Part shown: positions 8,300 to 17,561 of the stretch, piece after piece
Position numbering within the stretch: the first letter of the stretch is position 1
Layout of the letters: every line of letters begins with the position of its first letter
NCBI GenBank assembly: GCA_023435725.1
Contig: JAEYRD010000216.1
Coordinates: forward strand, 1-64,000
DNA length: 64,000 nucleotides
From: Pseudomonadota bacterium
Lineage (GTDB): Bacteria; Pseudomonadota; Alphaproteobacteria; Rhizobiales; Xanthobacteraceae
Direction: 5' to 3'
The notes under the pieces: generated by a model
Told to the model about the DNA's origin: nothing
Seen by the model: only the letters and a program-made list of their open reading frames with translations
The model's database searches: none
Position numbers and translations under genes: made by a program

Positions 8300-10249
8300 A
8301 TGAGCGAGAACGAAAATGGAAAGTCCGTCAGCCGACGCACTTTGTTAGGGACAACGGCTGCGGCCGCCGGCGTAGGTCTCGCGGGCGGGGTCGGCCTGTC
8401 GAGCGACGGCAACGGCCTCGTTACAGCTGCGGACGCGCAGACCAAGGCGGCACCAAAGGCGCCTGCGGCGCGTCCGGCGGTGCAGAAGACCGAGGTGGCG
8501 CCGGGCGAACTCGACGAATACTACGTGTTCTTCTCCAGCGGCCAATCCGGCGAAATGCGCATCGTCGGCCTGCCATCGATGCGCGAGCTGATGCGTGTTC
8601 CCGTATTCAACCGCTGCAGCGCCACGGGATGGGGACTAACCAATGAAAGCCTGAAGGTGTTGACCGAAGGACTGCAGCCCGCCACGCGCGAATTGCTCAA
8701 GAACCGCGGCGGCACGTTCATGAACGGCGACCTGCATCACCCGCACGTCTCGTTCACCGACGGTACTTATGACGGCCGCTATGCGTTCATGAACGACAAG
8801 GCCAATACCCGGGTCGCGCGCGTCCGCCTCGACGTCATGAAGTGCGACAAGATCATCGAGTTGCCCAACCAGCATACGGTCCATGGTCTGCGGCTGCAAA
8901 AATATCCCCGCACCGGATACGTGTTCTGCAACGGCGAGGATGGCGTGCCGCTCCCGAACGACGGCAAGGTGCTCGACAAGCCAAAGGAATACCATGCAAT
9001 TTTCACGGCGCTCGACGGCGATACGATGAAGGTCGCATGGCAGGTGATCGTCGATGGCAATCTCGACAACGTCGACTCCGATTACCAAGGCAAATACTGC
9101 TTCTCGACCTGCTACAATGCGGAAGAAGGCGTCACTCTGGCCGAGATGACGGCCAACGAGCAGGATTGGGTCGTGATCTTCAACCTCAAGCGGATCGAAG
9201 AGGGCGTCAAGAAGGGCGACTTCAAGGAAATGAACGGCGTGCCGGTGCTCGACGGCCGCAAGGGCTCGCCCTACACGCGCTACGTCCCGGTCTCGAACAA
9301 TCCGCACGGCATGAATACCGCGCCGGACGGTATTCATATCGTGGCGGCCGGAAAGCTCTCGCCGACCGTCACGGTGATGGATGTCCGGCTGTTTGATCAG
9401 TTATTCGACGACAAGATCAAGCCGCGTGACGTCGTCGTGGCCGAACCAGAACTTGGTCTCGGGCCGCTGCATACGGCCTATGACGGCAGAGGCAACGCCT
9501 ACACGACGCTGTTCCTCGACAGCCAGGTCTGCAAGTGGAACATCGACCTCGCAAAACGCGCCTTCAAGGGCGAGAAGGTCGATCCCATCATCCAGAAGCT
9601 CGACGTTCACTATCAACCAGGTCACAATCACTCCTCCATGGGCCAGACCAAGGAGGCCGATGGAAAGTGGCTGATCTCCCTGAACAAGTTCTCCAAGGAC
9701 CGCTTCCTCAATGTCGGTCCGCTGAAGCCGGAGAACGACCAGCTGATCGACATATCGGGCGACAAGATGATTCTGGTCCACGACGGTCCGAGCTTCGCCG
9801 AGCCGCACGATGCAACGATCGTCCATCGTTCCAAGATCAACCCGATCTCGATCTGGGACAGGGCCGACCCGATGTTTGCGGACGCGGTGAAGCAGGCGAA
9901 GGCCGACGGGATCAACCTCGAAGCCGACTCCAAGGTCATCCGCGACGGCAACAGGGTCCGCGTCTACATGACGTCGACCGCGCCGGCGTTCGGCCTCGAG
10001 CAATTCCAGGTCAAGCAAGGCGACCAGGTGACGGTCTACATCACCAATATCGACGCGGTGGAGGACCTGACCCACGGCTTCTGCATCGTGAACTACGGCA
10101 TCCAGATGGAGATTGCGCCGATGGCGACGGCCTCGGTGTCGTTCACGGCGGATAAGCCCGGCGTCTACTGGTATTACTGCTCGTGGTTCTGTCATGCCAT
10201 GCATATGGAGATGAAGGGCCGCATGTTAGTCGAGCCCAAGATGGTCTGA
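8300..10249 (+). CDS. nosZ: Nitrous oxide reductase, clade I
   Basis: The product has 649 residues. It reduces N2O to N2 in the periplasm, the last step of denitrification. AGGAGGC lies just ahead of the ATG at 8300, one base after the nosR stop. The Tat signal VSRRTLLGTTAAAAG marks it as clade I (export folded with copper). CuZ histidines are visible in DLHHPHVSF (His146, His147, His149), NPHGMNTAPDG, GPLHTAYDG, GHNHSSMGQ and EPHDATIVH. The C-terminal cupredoxin domain has the binuclear CuA motif CSWFCHAMHMEM (Cys627, Cys631, His635, Met638). All key ligands I can check are present and the length is normal, so the enzyme should be active. Electrons would come from NosR and/or cytochrome c. 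Confidence 0.98.
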   Translation: MSENENGKSVSRRTLLGTTAAAAGVGLAGGVGLSSDGNGLVTAADAQTKAAPKAPAARPAVQKTEVAPGELDEYYVFFSSGQSGEMRIVGLPSMRELMRVPVFNRCSATGWGLTNESLKVLTEGLQPATRELLKNRGGTFMNGDLHHPHVSFTDGTYDGRYAFMNDKANTRVARVRLDVMKCDKIIELPNQHTVHGLRLQKYPRTGYVFCNGEDGVPLPNDGKVLDKPKEYHAIFTALDGDTMKVAWQVIVDGNLDNVDSDYQGKYCFSTCYNAEEGVTLAEMTANEQDWVVIFNLKRIEEGVKKGDFKEMNGVPVLDGRKGSPYTRYVPVSNNPHGMNTAPDGIHIVAAGKLSPTVTVMDVRLFDQLFDDKIKPRDVVVAEPELGLGPLHTAYDGRGNAYTTLFLDSQVCKWNIDLAKRAFKGEKVDPIIQKLDVHYQPGHNHSSMGQTKEADGKWLISLNKFSKDRFLNVGPLKPENDQLIDISGDKMILVHDGPSFAEPHDATIVHRSKINPISIWDRADPMFADAVKQAKADGINLEADSKVIRDGNRVRVYMTSTAPAFGLEQFQVKQGDQVTVYITNIDAVEDLTHGFCIVNYGIQMEIAPMATASVSFTADKPGVYWYYCSWFCHAMHMEMKGRMLVEPKMV

Positions 10250-10263
10250 AGCGAGGACAGCAC

Positions 10264-11622
10264 GTGCTTCTTCTTCGACGAATTGTTCCGGCGGCGATTC
10301 TCGCCGCCGGGCTCTTTGGCTCCGCCGCCGCGGCGGAGCTGAAAGCTGTCGCGGACCAGCCGCTTCAGGCGGTGCTCGACCGCGCGCAGGAAGGCGACGT
10401 CGTCAAGCTGACGCCCGGCGTCTACAAGGGGGAATTCAGAATTGACCGTCGCCTTGTCTTGACCGGGGAACCCGGTGCCGTGCTCAGTGGCGGCGGGTCC
10501 GGCAATGTCATTACCGTGGTTGCGCCTGATGTCGCGATCCGCGGCATCACCATCCGGGATTCCGGCCGCGATCTCCAGGCCATGAATTCCGGGATCTTTC
10601 TCGAGAAGACCGCCGAGCGCGCGGTGATCGAAAACAATCGCCTGGAAGGAAACCTGTTCGGCATCTACGTTCACGGGGCGACGGGATCCCGCGTCGAACG
10701 CAACGTCATCGAGGGATTGCGCGAGGGGCGCCGCAGCGAGAGCGGGAATGGCGTGTCGCTCTGGAATGCACCCGATGTCACGATCGCGGAAAACACTTTC
10801 CGCAATGGTCGAGACGGCATCTTCACGATCAGCAGCCGCAAGGATCGCTTCATCAACAACCGCTTCGAACAGGTGCGCTTCGCGGTTCACTACATGTACA
10901 CCAACGACAGCGAGGTCAGAGGCAACGTCTCCGTGCGCAATACCGTCGGTTATGCCATCATGTATTCGAACCGACTGGTGATCCGCAACAATATCTCGGA
11001 TCGCGACCGGGACTACGGGATACTGTTCAATTACGCCAATTACGCCGAGATCGACGGCAACCGGGTCGTTGGCGGACCGCTGGACAATGTCGCGGTCGGC
11101 CGCGAAGGAGCGGACGACGAGAAGGAGATGGTGCCCGACATACGGCCAACGCGGGACGTCCGCAGCGGGCCGGAAAAATGCGTGTTCATCTACAACACCA
11201 ACCACAACAAGTTCCGCAACAACTGGTTCGAGCGTTGCGGCATCGGTGTCCACTTCACGGCTGGCTCTGAGGGCAATGAGATCACCGGCAATGCGTTCGT
11301 CGGCAACCGCAATCAGGTAAAATATGTCGGCACGCGTGATCTCGACTGGTCGAAGGGGGGCCGCGGCAATTACTGGAGCGACAACCCGGCGTTCGACCTG
11401 AATGGCGACGGCATTGCCGACACCGCTTATCGACCCAACGATCTGGTCGATCGCGTGCTGTGGACCGCGCCGTCCGCCAAGGTCTTGATCAACAGCCCGG
11501 CGGTGCAGGTTTTGCGCTGGGCGCAGGCGCAGTTTCCGGCTCTGTATCCCGGGGGCGTCGTCGATAGCCATCCGCTGGTCGCGCCGCCGCCGAAGCCGTC
11601 GCCCGAGTGGAGTGCCAGATGA
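10264..11622 (+). CDS. nosD: NosD, periplasmic right-handed beta-helix copper-assembly protein
   Basis: The product has 452 residues. NosD works with the NosFY ABC transporter to build the CuZ sulfide-copper centre of NosZ. The start is the GTG at 10264 with GAGGA six bases upstream, which gives a signal peptide (LLLRRIVPAAILAAGLFGSAAAA). The body is a series of short beta-helix (PbH1/CASH) turns such as IENNRLEGNLFGIYVHG, VTIAENTFRNGRDGIF and VIRNNISDRDRDYGIL, as expected. Its last bases overlap nosF (ATGA). Confidence 0.93.
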   Translation: MLLLRRIVPAAILAAGLFGSAAAAELKAVADQPLQAVLDRAQEGDVVKLTPGVYKGEFRIDRRLVLTGEPGAVLSGGGSGNVITVVAPDVAIRGITIRDSGRDLQAMNSGIFLEKTAERAVIENNRLEGNLFGIYVHGATGSRVERNVIEGLREGRRSESGNGVSLWNAPDVTIAENTFRNGRDGIFTISSRKDRFINNRFEQVRFAVHYMYTNDSEVRGNVSVRNTVGYAIMYSNRLVIRNNISDRDRDYGILFNYANYAEIDGNRVVGGPLDNVAVGREGADDEKEMVPDIRPTRDVRSGPEKCVFIYNTNHNKFRNNWFERCGIGVHFTAGSEGNEITGNAFVGNRNQVKYVGTRDLDWSKGGRGNYWSDNPAFDLNGDGIADTAYRPNDLVDRVLWTAPSAKVLINSPAVQVLRWAQAQFPALYPGGVVDSHPLVAPPPKPSPEWSAR

Positions 11623-12530
11623 CCGCGACCGTTTCCGTGACCGGGGTCGACAAGAACTATCGCAAGGTGCGTGCGCTGCGCGATGTCTCGTTCTCTCTCG
11701 TCCCCGGGCGATTGAGCGCGCTGGTCGGCCACAATGGCGCCGGCAAGACCACGCTGATCAAATTGATGCTGGGATTGATCCACGCAGATCGCGGTGAAAT
11801 TCGCGTGATGGGGCAGGATCCGGCAGCGGGTGAGTTTTCGGCACGCCGGCTCCTTGGCTATCTCCCCGAAAATGTCGCGTTCAACGCGGCGCTCACGGGA
11901 CGCGAGACGCTGGCGTTCTATGCGCGCCTGAAGCGGATCAAGCCGGCCTCGGCGTGGGCGCTGCTCGACCGTGTCGGATTGAGCGATGCCGCCGATCGCC
12001 GCGTCGGAACCTATTCCAAGGGGATGCGTCAGCGATTGGGTCTGGCACAGGCGCTGCTCGGGCAGCCGCGTGTGCTGTTGCTGGATGAGCCGACCACGGG
12101 ACTCGATCCTGCGCTGCGGCAAACGTTCTACGAGATCTTGAACGAATTGCGGGACGACGGCGCCACCGTCCTGATTTCGTCCCACGCGCTCAATGAGCTC
12201 GAGGATCGCGCGGAGCAGGTCCTGATCATGAACCGGGGCCGGCTGGTCGCGCAAGGCACGCTGGCGGAGTTGCGCTCGCTCTCACAGTTACCGATCCGGG
12301 TCTCGCTGGATCTGGTGACCGGCGTTGATGACACGAGTCCTGTGCCGATCATGGACGATACCATTTCAATCGAGGGCCGCAGGACCATACTGGTGGCTGA
12401 CGAAAAAGGGAAAATGGATCTGTTGCGTGCGGCCGCGAGCGATCCACGTGTCAAGAACATCGAGATTGCGGCACCGACGCTCGACGATCTCTACGCACAC
12501 TTTCTCAACACGCAGGAGAGGGCCGCGTGA
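11619..12530 (+). CDS. nosF: NosF, ABC transporter ATP-binding protein
   Basis: The product has 303 residues. It is the cytoplasmic ATPase of NosDFY, which supplies sulfur for CuZ assembly. Walker A is GHNGAGKTT near residue 37, the signature is YSKGMRQRLGLAQALL, Walker B is VLLLDEPTTGLDP, and the switch His is in SSHALNELEDRAE. The ATG at 11619 overlaps the nosD stop. A GTG four codons earlier is possible but less likely. The C-terminal ~80 residues after the nucleotide domain are typical of NosF/CcmA-like proteins. The stop overlaps the nosY GTG. Confidence 0.95.
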   Translation: MTATVSVTGVDKNYRKVRALRDVSFSLVPGRLSALVGHNGAGKTTLIKLMLGLIHADRGEIRVMGQDPAAGEFSARRLLGYLPENVAFNAALTGRETLAFYARLKRIKPASAWALLDRVGLSDAADRRVGTYSKGMRQRLGLAQALLGQPRVLLLDEPTTGLDPALRQTFYEILNELRDDGATVLISSHALNELEDRAEQVLIMNRGRLVAQGTLAELRSLSQLPIRVSLDLVTGVDDTSPVPIMDDTISIEGRRTILVADEKGKMDLLRAAASDPRVKNIEIAAPTLDDLYAHFLNTQERAA

Positions 12531-13354
12531 GGACGGTCGCGATCATCGCCTTCAAGGAGATCCAGGAAGGCTTGCGGAACCGCTGGGTGTTGGCGACGAC
12601 GCTTCTGCTCGCCGCACTCGCCTTGTCGCTGACGTTCCTCGGCAGCGCTCCCACCGGCAATGTCGGCGCCGGCGCCCTCGACGTGGTGGTTGTCAGCTTG
12701 TCCAGCCTGACGATCTTCCTGCTGCCATTGATCGCGCTGCTGATCTCGCACGATGCCGTGGTCGGTGAAATGGAGCGGGGCACGATGATCCTGCTGTTGA
12801 GCTACCCCGTCGGTCGCAGCCAGGTCATTCTCGGCAAATTCTGCGGTCACGTCCTGATCCTCGCCTTCGCGACGATCCTCGGTTATGGCGCGGCGGCCGC
12901 TGCGCTTGCGATCACCGGCACCTCGGCACTGGCAGCGAGCTGGTACGCCTTTGCCTCCATGCTTGGGACGTCGATCATGCTTGGGGCTGTATTCGTGGCG
13001 ATAGGATACCTCATCAGCAGTCTGGTTCGCGACCGTGGCACCGCAGCCGGCTTGTCGGTCGGCATCTGGCTCTTGATGGTGTTGGTGTTCGATATGGCGC
13101 TGCTTGGGATCCTGGTGATCGACCAGGGACAGATCATCTCGGCAACGGTCCTCGAATGGCTTCTGTTCCTCAATCCCACGGATCTTTACCGCCTGGCGAA
13201 TCTCACCGGATTCAACGTGAGCCAGTTTTCCGGCATGGCCGGGCTGTCGGGAACGGCAACCACCGGCATTGCTGCGCTCTTGCTGGGGCTACTGGTCTGG
13301 ATCGTGACACCACTCGGGCTTGCGGCGACCTTCTTCGCGCGGAGGGAACTATGA
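12527..13354 (+). CDS. nosY: NosY, ABC-2 type membrane permease
   Basis: The product has 275 residues with about six hydrophobic segments (for example LTIFLLPLIALLISHDAVVG, TILGYGAAAAALAITG, SVGIWLLMVLVFDMALLGI). The cytoplasmic VVGEMERGTMILLLSYPVGR stretch before the second helix is typical of the NosY/ABC-2 family. It forms the channel of the NosDFY complex. The GTG start overlaps the nosF stop (GTGA) and its own stop overlaps nosL (ATGA), indicating translational coupling along the operon. Confidence 0.94.
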   Translation: MRTVAIIAFKEIQEGLRNRWVLATTLLLAALALSLTFLGSAPTGNVGAGALDVVVVSLSSLTIFLLPLIALLISHDAVVGEMERGTMILLLSYPVGRSQVILGKFCGHVLILAFATILGYGAAAAALAITGTSALAASWYAFASMLGTSIMLGAVFVAIGYLISSLVRDRGTAAGLSVGIWLLMVLVFDMALLGILVIDQGQIISATVLEWLLFLNPTDLYRLANLTGFNVSQFSGMAGLSGTATTGIAALLLGLLVWIVTPLGLAATFFARREL

Positions 13355-13902
13355 CCCGAAGATCCGTCGGTGTGATCATCATCACGGCGCTGCTTCTCGC
13401 CGGTTGCAACCCGGACACGGGCAACTCCAACATGCCGCGGCCGTTTCCTCTCACGCGCGATGCGATGGGCGTTTTTTGCGGCATGAACCTGATGGAGCAT
13501 CCTGGACCCAAGGGCCAGATCATCACAGCGGGCCGCATCGATCCATTCTGGTTCACCTCCGTCCGGGACACCGTGGCATTCACGTTGATGCCGGATCAGC
13601 CGCGCGACATACGGGCAATCTACGTCTCGGACATGGCCCGCGCGACCAGTTGGGAGGAGCCTGGCGCAACGAACTGGATTGACGCGAGGAAGGCGTTCTT
13701 CGTGATCGAGAGCCGGAAGCAGGGTGGCATGGGGGCAGCGGAAGCGGTGCCGTTCGGCAATCAGGCTGCGGCCGATGGGTTCGCGACCGACAATGGCGGG
13801 CGAGTGGTGACATTTGCGGAAATTCCAGGCTCCTACGTGCTGGGTAGTGATATGGCAGGCGAGTCAGCCGAACATGATCGTGGCGAGGTCAGGCCCAACT
13901 GA
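13351..13902 (+). CDS. nosL: NosL, copper-delivering lipoprotein
   Basis: The product has 183 residues. NosL is an outer-membrane-anchored copper chaperone that supplies Cu(I) to NosZ. The ATG at 13351 sits behind GGAGGG. A lipobox LLAGC puts the lipidated Cys at residue 19. The conserved copper-site motif appears in FCGMNLMEHPGPKGQI (Cys, then Met residues), and VYVSDMARATSWEEP-like and AVPFGNQAAADGFA elements follow as in other NosL proteins. The fit to the family is good apart from the divergent C-terminus. Confidence 0.93.
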   Translation: MTRRSVGVIIITALLLAGCNPDTGNSNMPRPFPLTRDAMGVFCGMNLMEHPGPKGQIITAGRIDPFWFTSVRDTVAFTLMPDQPRDIRAIYVSDMARATSWEEPGATNWIDARKAFFVIESRKQGGMGAAEAVPFGNQAAADGFATDNGGRVVTFAEIPGSYVLGSDMAGESAEHDRGEVRPN

Positions 13903-13910
13903 GGACCCCG

Positions 13911-14918
13911 ATGATGCGCAATCCAACTCTCTCGCGGCGACGCATGATAGCAATCACGGCGACGGCGCTCGGTTCGGCTCTCACGAGTGGTTCACGTATC
14001 GCTCGGGCGCAAGAGGCCGTGCGCTGGCATGGTTCTGCGCTCGGAGCGCAGGTCTCGGTGGAGATTTATCACCCGGACCGCGCCGAGGCCGAGCGATTGG
14101 TCGGTAGCTGTCTTCTGGACGTGCGCAGGCTGGAGCAGCAGTTCAGCTTGTACCGCCAGGACTCCGCGATCTGCACGCTCAACCGTACCGGCATTCTCGT
14201 TGCGCCGGATCCTGACATGGTGGCCTTGCTCGAGGCCTCGCTGGCCTTTGCCGACCTGACCGGGGGCGCATTCGATCCGACCGTTCAGCCGTTGTGGTCG
14301 CTCTATGCCGACCATTTCTCTTCGGAGCGGCCGGATCCGGACGGTCCGCCGCGGGAGAAGCTCGCCGAGGTGCTGACCAGGGTCGGCCGCCGCGGGCTGC
14401 TGGTGACGCCGGATCGCGTTGCTCTCGCGCATCGCGGCGCTGCGATCACTCTGAACGGCATTGCGCAGGGGTTCGCGACCGACAAGGTCGTCGAGAAGCT
14501 GCGAAAGGCGGGCTTGTCGACGACCTTGGTCAACATGGGAGAGATTCGCGCAATCGGGTCGCGACCCGAAGGGGGGCCGTGGCGTGTCGGTCTTGCAGAT
14601 CCGGACAGGCCAGGTGCAGGTGCTCTCACTGAGACGATCGATCTCGTCGACCGCGCCGTCGCGACAACGGCCGGCGCCGGATTCCGCTTCGACGCCACCG
14701 GGCGGTTTACGCATCTCTTCGATCCGGCCACGGGACTGAGCCCGTCTCTCTATCGAACCGTCAGCGTTGTCGCGCCGAGCGCAACCGAAGCTGATGCGCT
14801 CTCGACCGCCTTTAGCCTGATGGCCATTCCGCGAATACGGGATATCGTCGCCTCCCGGCCGAATGTGCAGGCGCGCCTGATCGCTATGGATGGTCGGGTT
14901 ACCGTTTGTGGTGCGTGA
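13911..14918 (+). CDS. nosX: NosX, ApbE-family FMN transferase
   Basis: The product has 335 residues. NosX belongs to the ApbE family and transfers FMN from FAD covalently to a Thr of NosR. A twin-arginine-like signal (LSRRRMIAITATALG) directs it to the periplasm. ApbE features are visible: QFSLYRQDSAICTLN, LTGGAFDPTVQPLW, ITLNGIAQGFATDKV, TLVNMGEIRAIG and THLFDPATGLSP, followed by the Asp/Thr metal-site region TEADALSTAFSLM. GAGGA precedes the double ATG at 13911/13914; either could be the start. It is the last gene of the nos operon, which is thus complete (R, Z, D, F, Y, L, X). Confidence 0.94.
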   Translation: MMRNPTLSRRRMIAITATALGSALTSGSRIARAQEAVRWHGSALGAQVSVEIYHPDRAEAERLVGSCLLDVRRLEQQFSLYRQDSAICTLNRTGILVAPDPDMVALLEASLAFADLTGGAFDPTVQPLWSLYADHFSSERPDPDGPPREKLAEVLTRVGRRGLLVTPDRVALAHRGAAITLNGIAQGFATDKVVEKLRKAGLSTTLVNMGEIRAIGSRPEGGPWRVGLADPDRPGAGALTETIDLVDRAVATTAGAGFRFDATGRFTHLFDPATGLSPSLYRTVSVVAPSATEADALSTAFSLMAIPRIRDIVASRPNVQARLIAMDGRVTVCGA

Positions 14919-16162
14919 AGCATCGTTTCAGGCTGCCGACGAGTCCCAAATGCTTCGGCGCAGGGCGCGCCAAACGCCCCTTCAGAAAATGCCTCGTTTC
15001 GATGGATGGCCGCGGCACGGAGTTCAATTTGCTGGTGTTGTTAAGGTCAGGTCGATCTCACGGCTCGTCCAATTTGAGTGGCTCGTTCACTCACTATTGA
15101 GGCGTTGGATGAGTTCAGGCGATGGATGCGCGCGAACGAGTTCAAGCGGTGAGACAACGGGTGTGGGCCTTCATGTCCTGCCTTAATAACGAGAACCAGG
15201 TAATTGAAATTACATCATTATAGATTTTCCGTGGCCCCCTTGATGGATTGGAGCGAGAGTTCAGGGTTTTCAATCGGTTAGAAGCCGCCGTGTGCGTGAT
15301 GTGTGCACCGGGAGATCAAGAGAAATCTATTGAAGGCCAGTGTCGGCGTCGTCCTTGGAAGCGGATTAATGTCCGGAGAAGCGTGAACAGTTCTGAGCTG
15401 ACGCGCGCGAGCAAGGCCGGGCGTCATCACCCAAAAGTTGGAATCGCCTTAGCAGAGATGGACGCTCGGCCGATTGAAGAGATTCAAGAACGGCGTTGAA
15501 GGCAAAAGCTGATTCGAGGGTTTGAGTGGCTCCAGCGGTTCTTCCCGCGCAGATCTGCGAAGTTGCCAATGAACGAAAGGCGCAGGCATCCAGACTAGCT
15601 CCTATTGTGCAGATACCGATACGGCTAAAGAAGATCACTAGTCTAAGCGATTGGGTCCTATGGTGGGCCCGCGTGCAACTAGACCGTTGTGGGGAGCAAT
15701 TCACCTGAAGCAGGGGCTTGTTTCTTCCCCGCCCCGTTGCCGTGCGCTCCGAGCCTGAGGCGGCCGGGGTGGTCATTGGAATTCAGCACCACGAGCGTGA
15801 ATCGTGGGTTTGACTCCCACTCTCTCCGCTATTTCCATTTTGTCCGCCAAACTACGATTTCTACGGTCGTGTACTACCGATGTTGGCGCTCCCAATTTGG
15901 CGCGGATCGTGTTGACTGCGGTGCACAGTGTACCTTCGAGCGCTGACTTTTCTGCATCATGAGGCTGCATATAGCGGCCGTGCGAAAATCCAAACTGAGG
16001 GCGAAGCGACGAAGCAAAGCTCGACGAAACAGGTCGCGAGAATGCGAAACTGTGTGTTTTGCCGTAACGCATGCCGACAGTCTCGCTATGAAACTGCGCA
16101 GCTCGATCGGCCCGGACCATGACGTCGTGACGTCCGGACCGACCGGCGGCGTGCCCTCGCGG
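14919..16162. other. Long non-coding stretch after nosX
   Basis: About 1.2 kb without a credible gene. Base composition is lower in GC than the flanks (for example around 15190-15235), and the frames that stay open have no ribosome sites and unlike-protein composition. The only recognisable element is a degraded tRNA-Ser 3' end at 15802-15830. The stretch looks like decayed or formerly inserted DNA. Confidence 0.6.
15802..15830 (+). pseudogene. tRNA-Ser 3'-end fragment (possible attachment scar)
   Basis: The 29 bases match the T-arm and acceptor 3' half of an alphaproteobacterial tRNA-Ser: a five-pair T stem GTGGG/CCCAC and then CTCTCCGC. The T loop reads TTTGACT instead of TTCGANT, and the end is CCGCTA instead of CCGCCA. 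Upstream bases (GGCCGGGGTGGTCATTGG) faintly recall a D arm, but a 5' acceptor strand (GGAGAG) and an anticodon arm are missing. This is either a decayed tRNA or the copied 3' end left by an element that integrated in a tRNA-Ser gene. Confidence 0.5.
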
Positions 16163-16531
16163 TTAGCTGCAGCTCAGCGGCAATGGCTGGTCGGGATGCA
16201 CCTCGTACCAGTCATAGCAATCCGGATAGGCGCCGTAGAATCCATATCCGGGCCGGCCGTACCGGTGAAATGCGTGCTGGCGGAGACCGCCTGCATGACC
16301 GCCGAAGCCGAGGTGCTCGCCGCCGAACCGGGCGCCGCCGCCGAATCCTCCCTCGTGGCCCATGCTGCCGAAATGCGCACCGCCGCCAAAGCCCGCATGT
16401 GCGCCTCCGCCGAAGCCGCCGCCAAAGCCGCCGTGGCCGCCGCCACCACCGCCGCCGTGCGCGTAGGCCCCGCCGATGGCCAGCGTTGAAGCGAGTGCTG
16501 CTGTTGCCAGAATCATGATGGCTCGTTTCAT
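16163..16531 (-). CDS. Small Gly/His-rich secreted protein
   Basis: The product has 122 residues. The start at 16531 is chosen because GAGGAG lies upstream and the protein then opens with a signal peptide (MKRAIMILATAALASTLAIG ending AYAH). The mature part is Gly-rich with His and Phe (GGGGGGGHGGFGGGFGGGAH, GEHLGFGGHAGG). The tail YGFYGAYPDCYDWYEVHP with two Cys is a pattern shared by many short exported proteins of Bradyrhizobiaceae. Its function is unknown; the His-rich part could bind metal. Confidence 0.7.
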   Translation of the reverse strand: MKRAIMILATAALASTLAIGGAYAHGGGGGGGHGGFGGGFGGGAHAGFGGGAHFGSMGHEGGFGGGARFGGEHLGFGGHAGGLRQHAFHRYGRPGYGFYGAYPDCYDWYEVHPDQPLPLSCS

Positions 16532-16825
16532 GGAAAACTCCTCTCGTGTTGAGCTGCCCGGCCATCCCGGAAGCCGCTGACGCATCGTGCTGTGCGCGCG
16601 AGGCTGCCGATGACTGGGCGTGTGATGCAAGAGAGGTAGGAGCGATGCACGGCAATCCAACTGAATTCGGCGTCATATATCAGTCGCGCTACTCGCGAAG
16701 GTGAACTCGCCGCGCGTGGTGGCGGCGTGCACGCGAGGGAGCGGGCTGAATGGACCAGCCCGCTCCCTGTCATTCGATGTGCGGCGGCCGGCGGCGTCAT
16801 CCGCACGGACGGGTCGGCGCGATCA

Positions 16826-17071
16826 TTAGCTGCCGGTGCCCGGTTCGCACGGCACGTTGTTGCCGGTCCATGGCGCGGTCGCGAAGGCGCCGACGCGCGG
16901 CGCCGGGATGCAGGCGCGTTCGCCCGGATAATAGAACGGCGTGTTCGTCGCGACCGTATCGGCTTCCATCGCGGGCTGCTGCACGACGCGATGGTGCTCG
17001 CGCGCCATGACGGGGCCGCCTAGCATGGCGGCTGCGATCAATCCCATCGACAACAGTTTGGACGTGGTCAT
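16826..17071 (-). CDS. Small exported protein of unknown function
   Basis: The product has 81 residues. GGAGAG precedes the ATG at 17071 and a signal peptide is clear (LLSMGLIAAAMLGGPVMA followed by RE). The mature ~58 residues contain two Cys (ERACIPAP and NNVPCEPGTGS). No family recognised. It is monocistronic as far as can be seen, and is read away from the two-component genes that follow. Confidence 0.65.
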   Translation of the reverse strand: MTTSKLLSMGLIAAAMLGGPVMAREHHRVVQQPAMEADTVATNTPFYYPGERACIPAPRVGAFATAPWTGNNVPCEPGTGS

Positions 17072-17561
17072 TCGCTCTCTCCATTGATGACATCAGGCCG
17101 AACCAAGCCGGCTCGCCATTGAGGTGCGAACGATTGGCCGCGATTCAAACGCACGATTTGCTCACCGCAATTCAACCGCCTGTGAACCGATGCGGCGTCA
17201 CTACCACGATCGTGCGAATGCATAACATCCGTGGCCCCTGAAACTACAGCGCGTGCGTTGAGGGCATATGTTCGATCCAGGGTAGTTCACAGCGGAGCCC
17301 CCAAGATGATCACGACATTGGCAACATGCATCGTCCTCGCGTTGGCGCAGCTCGTGAGTGCGCGGTCAGCAACATGAACTGGAATTCAATGGCAGCCCTC
17401 GCGTCGCAAGCCTATCTCGCAACACAGCGAGTGGCCGGCATCAGGCGGTGTCAGGGCCGCGGGTTCGATGCGCGCGGGCGCCGAACATGACACCGCGCGC
17501 CGCCGAGCCCACGCTTCCTCACCGCGCGCCAAAACGCCGCGCGGAACCTGGAGCGAAGATC
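17072..17561. other. Intergenic region before the two-component system
   Basis: About 490 bases with promoters for the leftward exported protein and probably the rightward regulator. A 23-codon frame at 17306-17377 (signal-like, MITTLATCIVLALAQLVSA) may be a remnant or a leader peptide, but support is weak. No operator palindrome stands out. Confidence 0.4.

Noticed and set aside
15773..16120. 115-codon minus-strand frame ending in a VGVKPTIHARGAEF-like sequence
   Set aside because: That ending is the well-known artefact of translating antisense through a tRNA-Ser 3' end; the rest has no protein-like pattern.
17151..17180. TTGGCCGCGATTCAA and TTGCTCACCGCAA as FixK boxes upstream of the two-component genes
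   Set aside because: The half-sites are 15 and 13 bases overall instead of 14, so neither fits the fixed spacing.
17306..17377. 23-codon signal-like frame
   Set aside because: Too short to support as a gene; ribosome site weak. Mentioned only in the gap entry.
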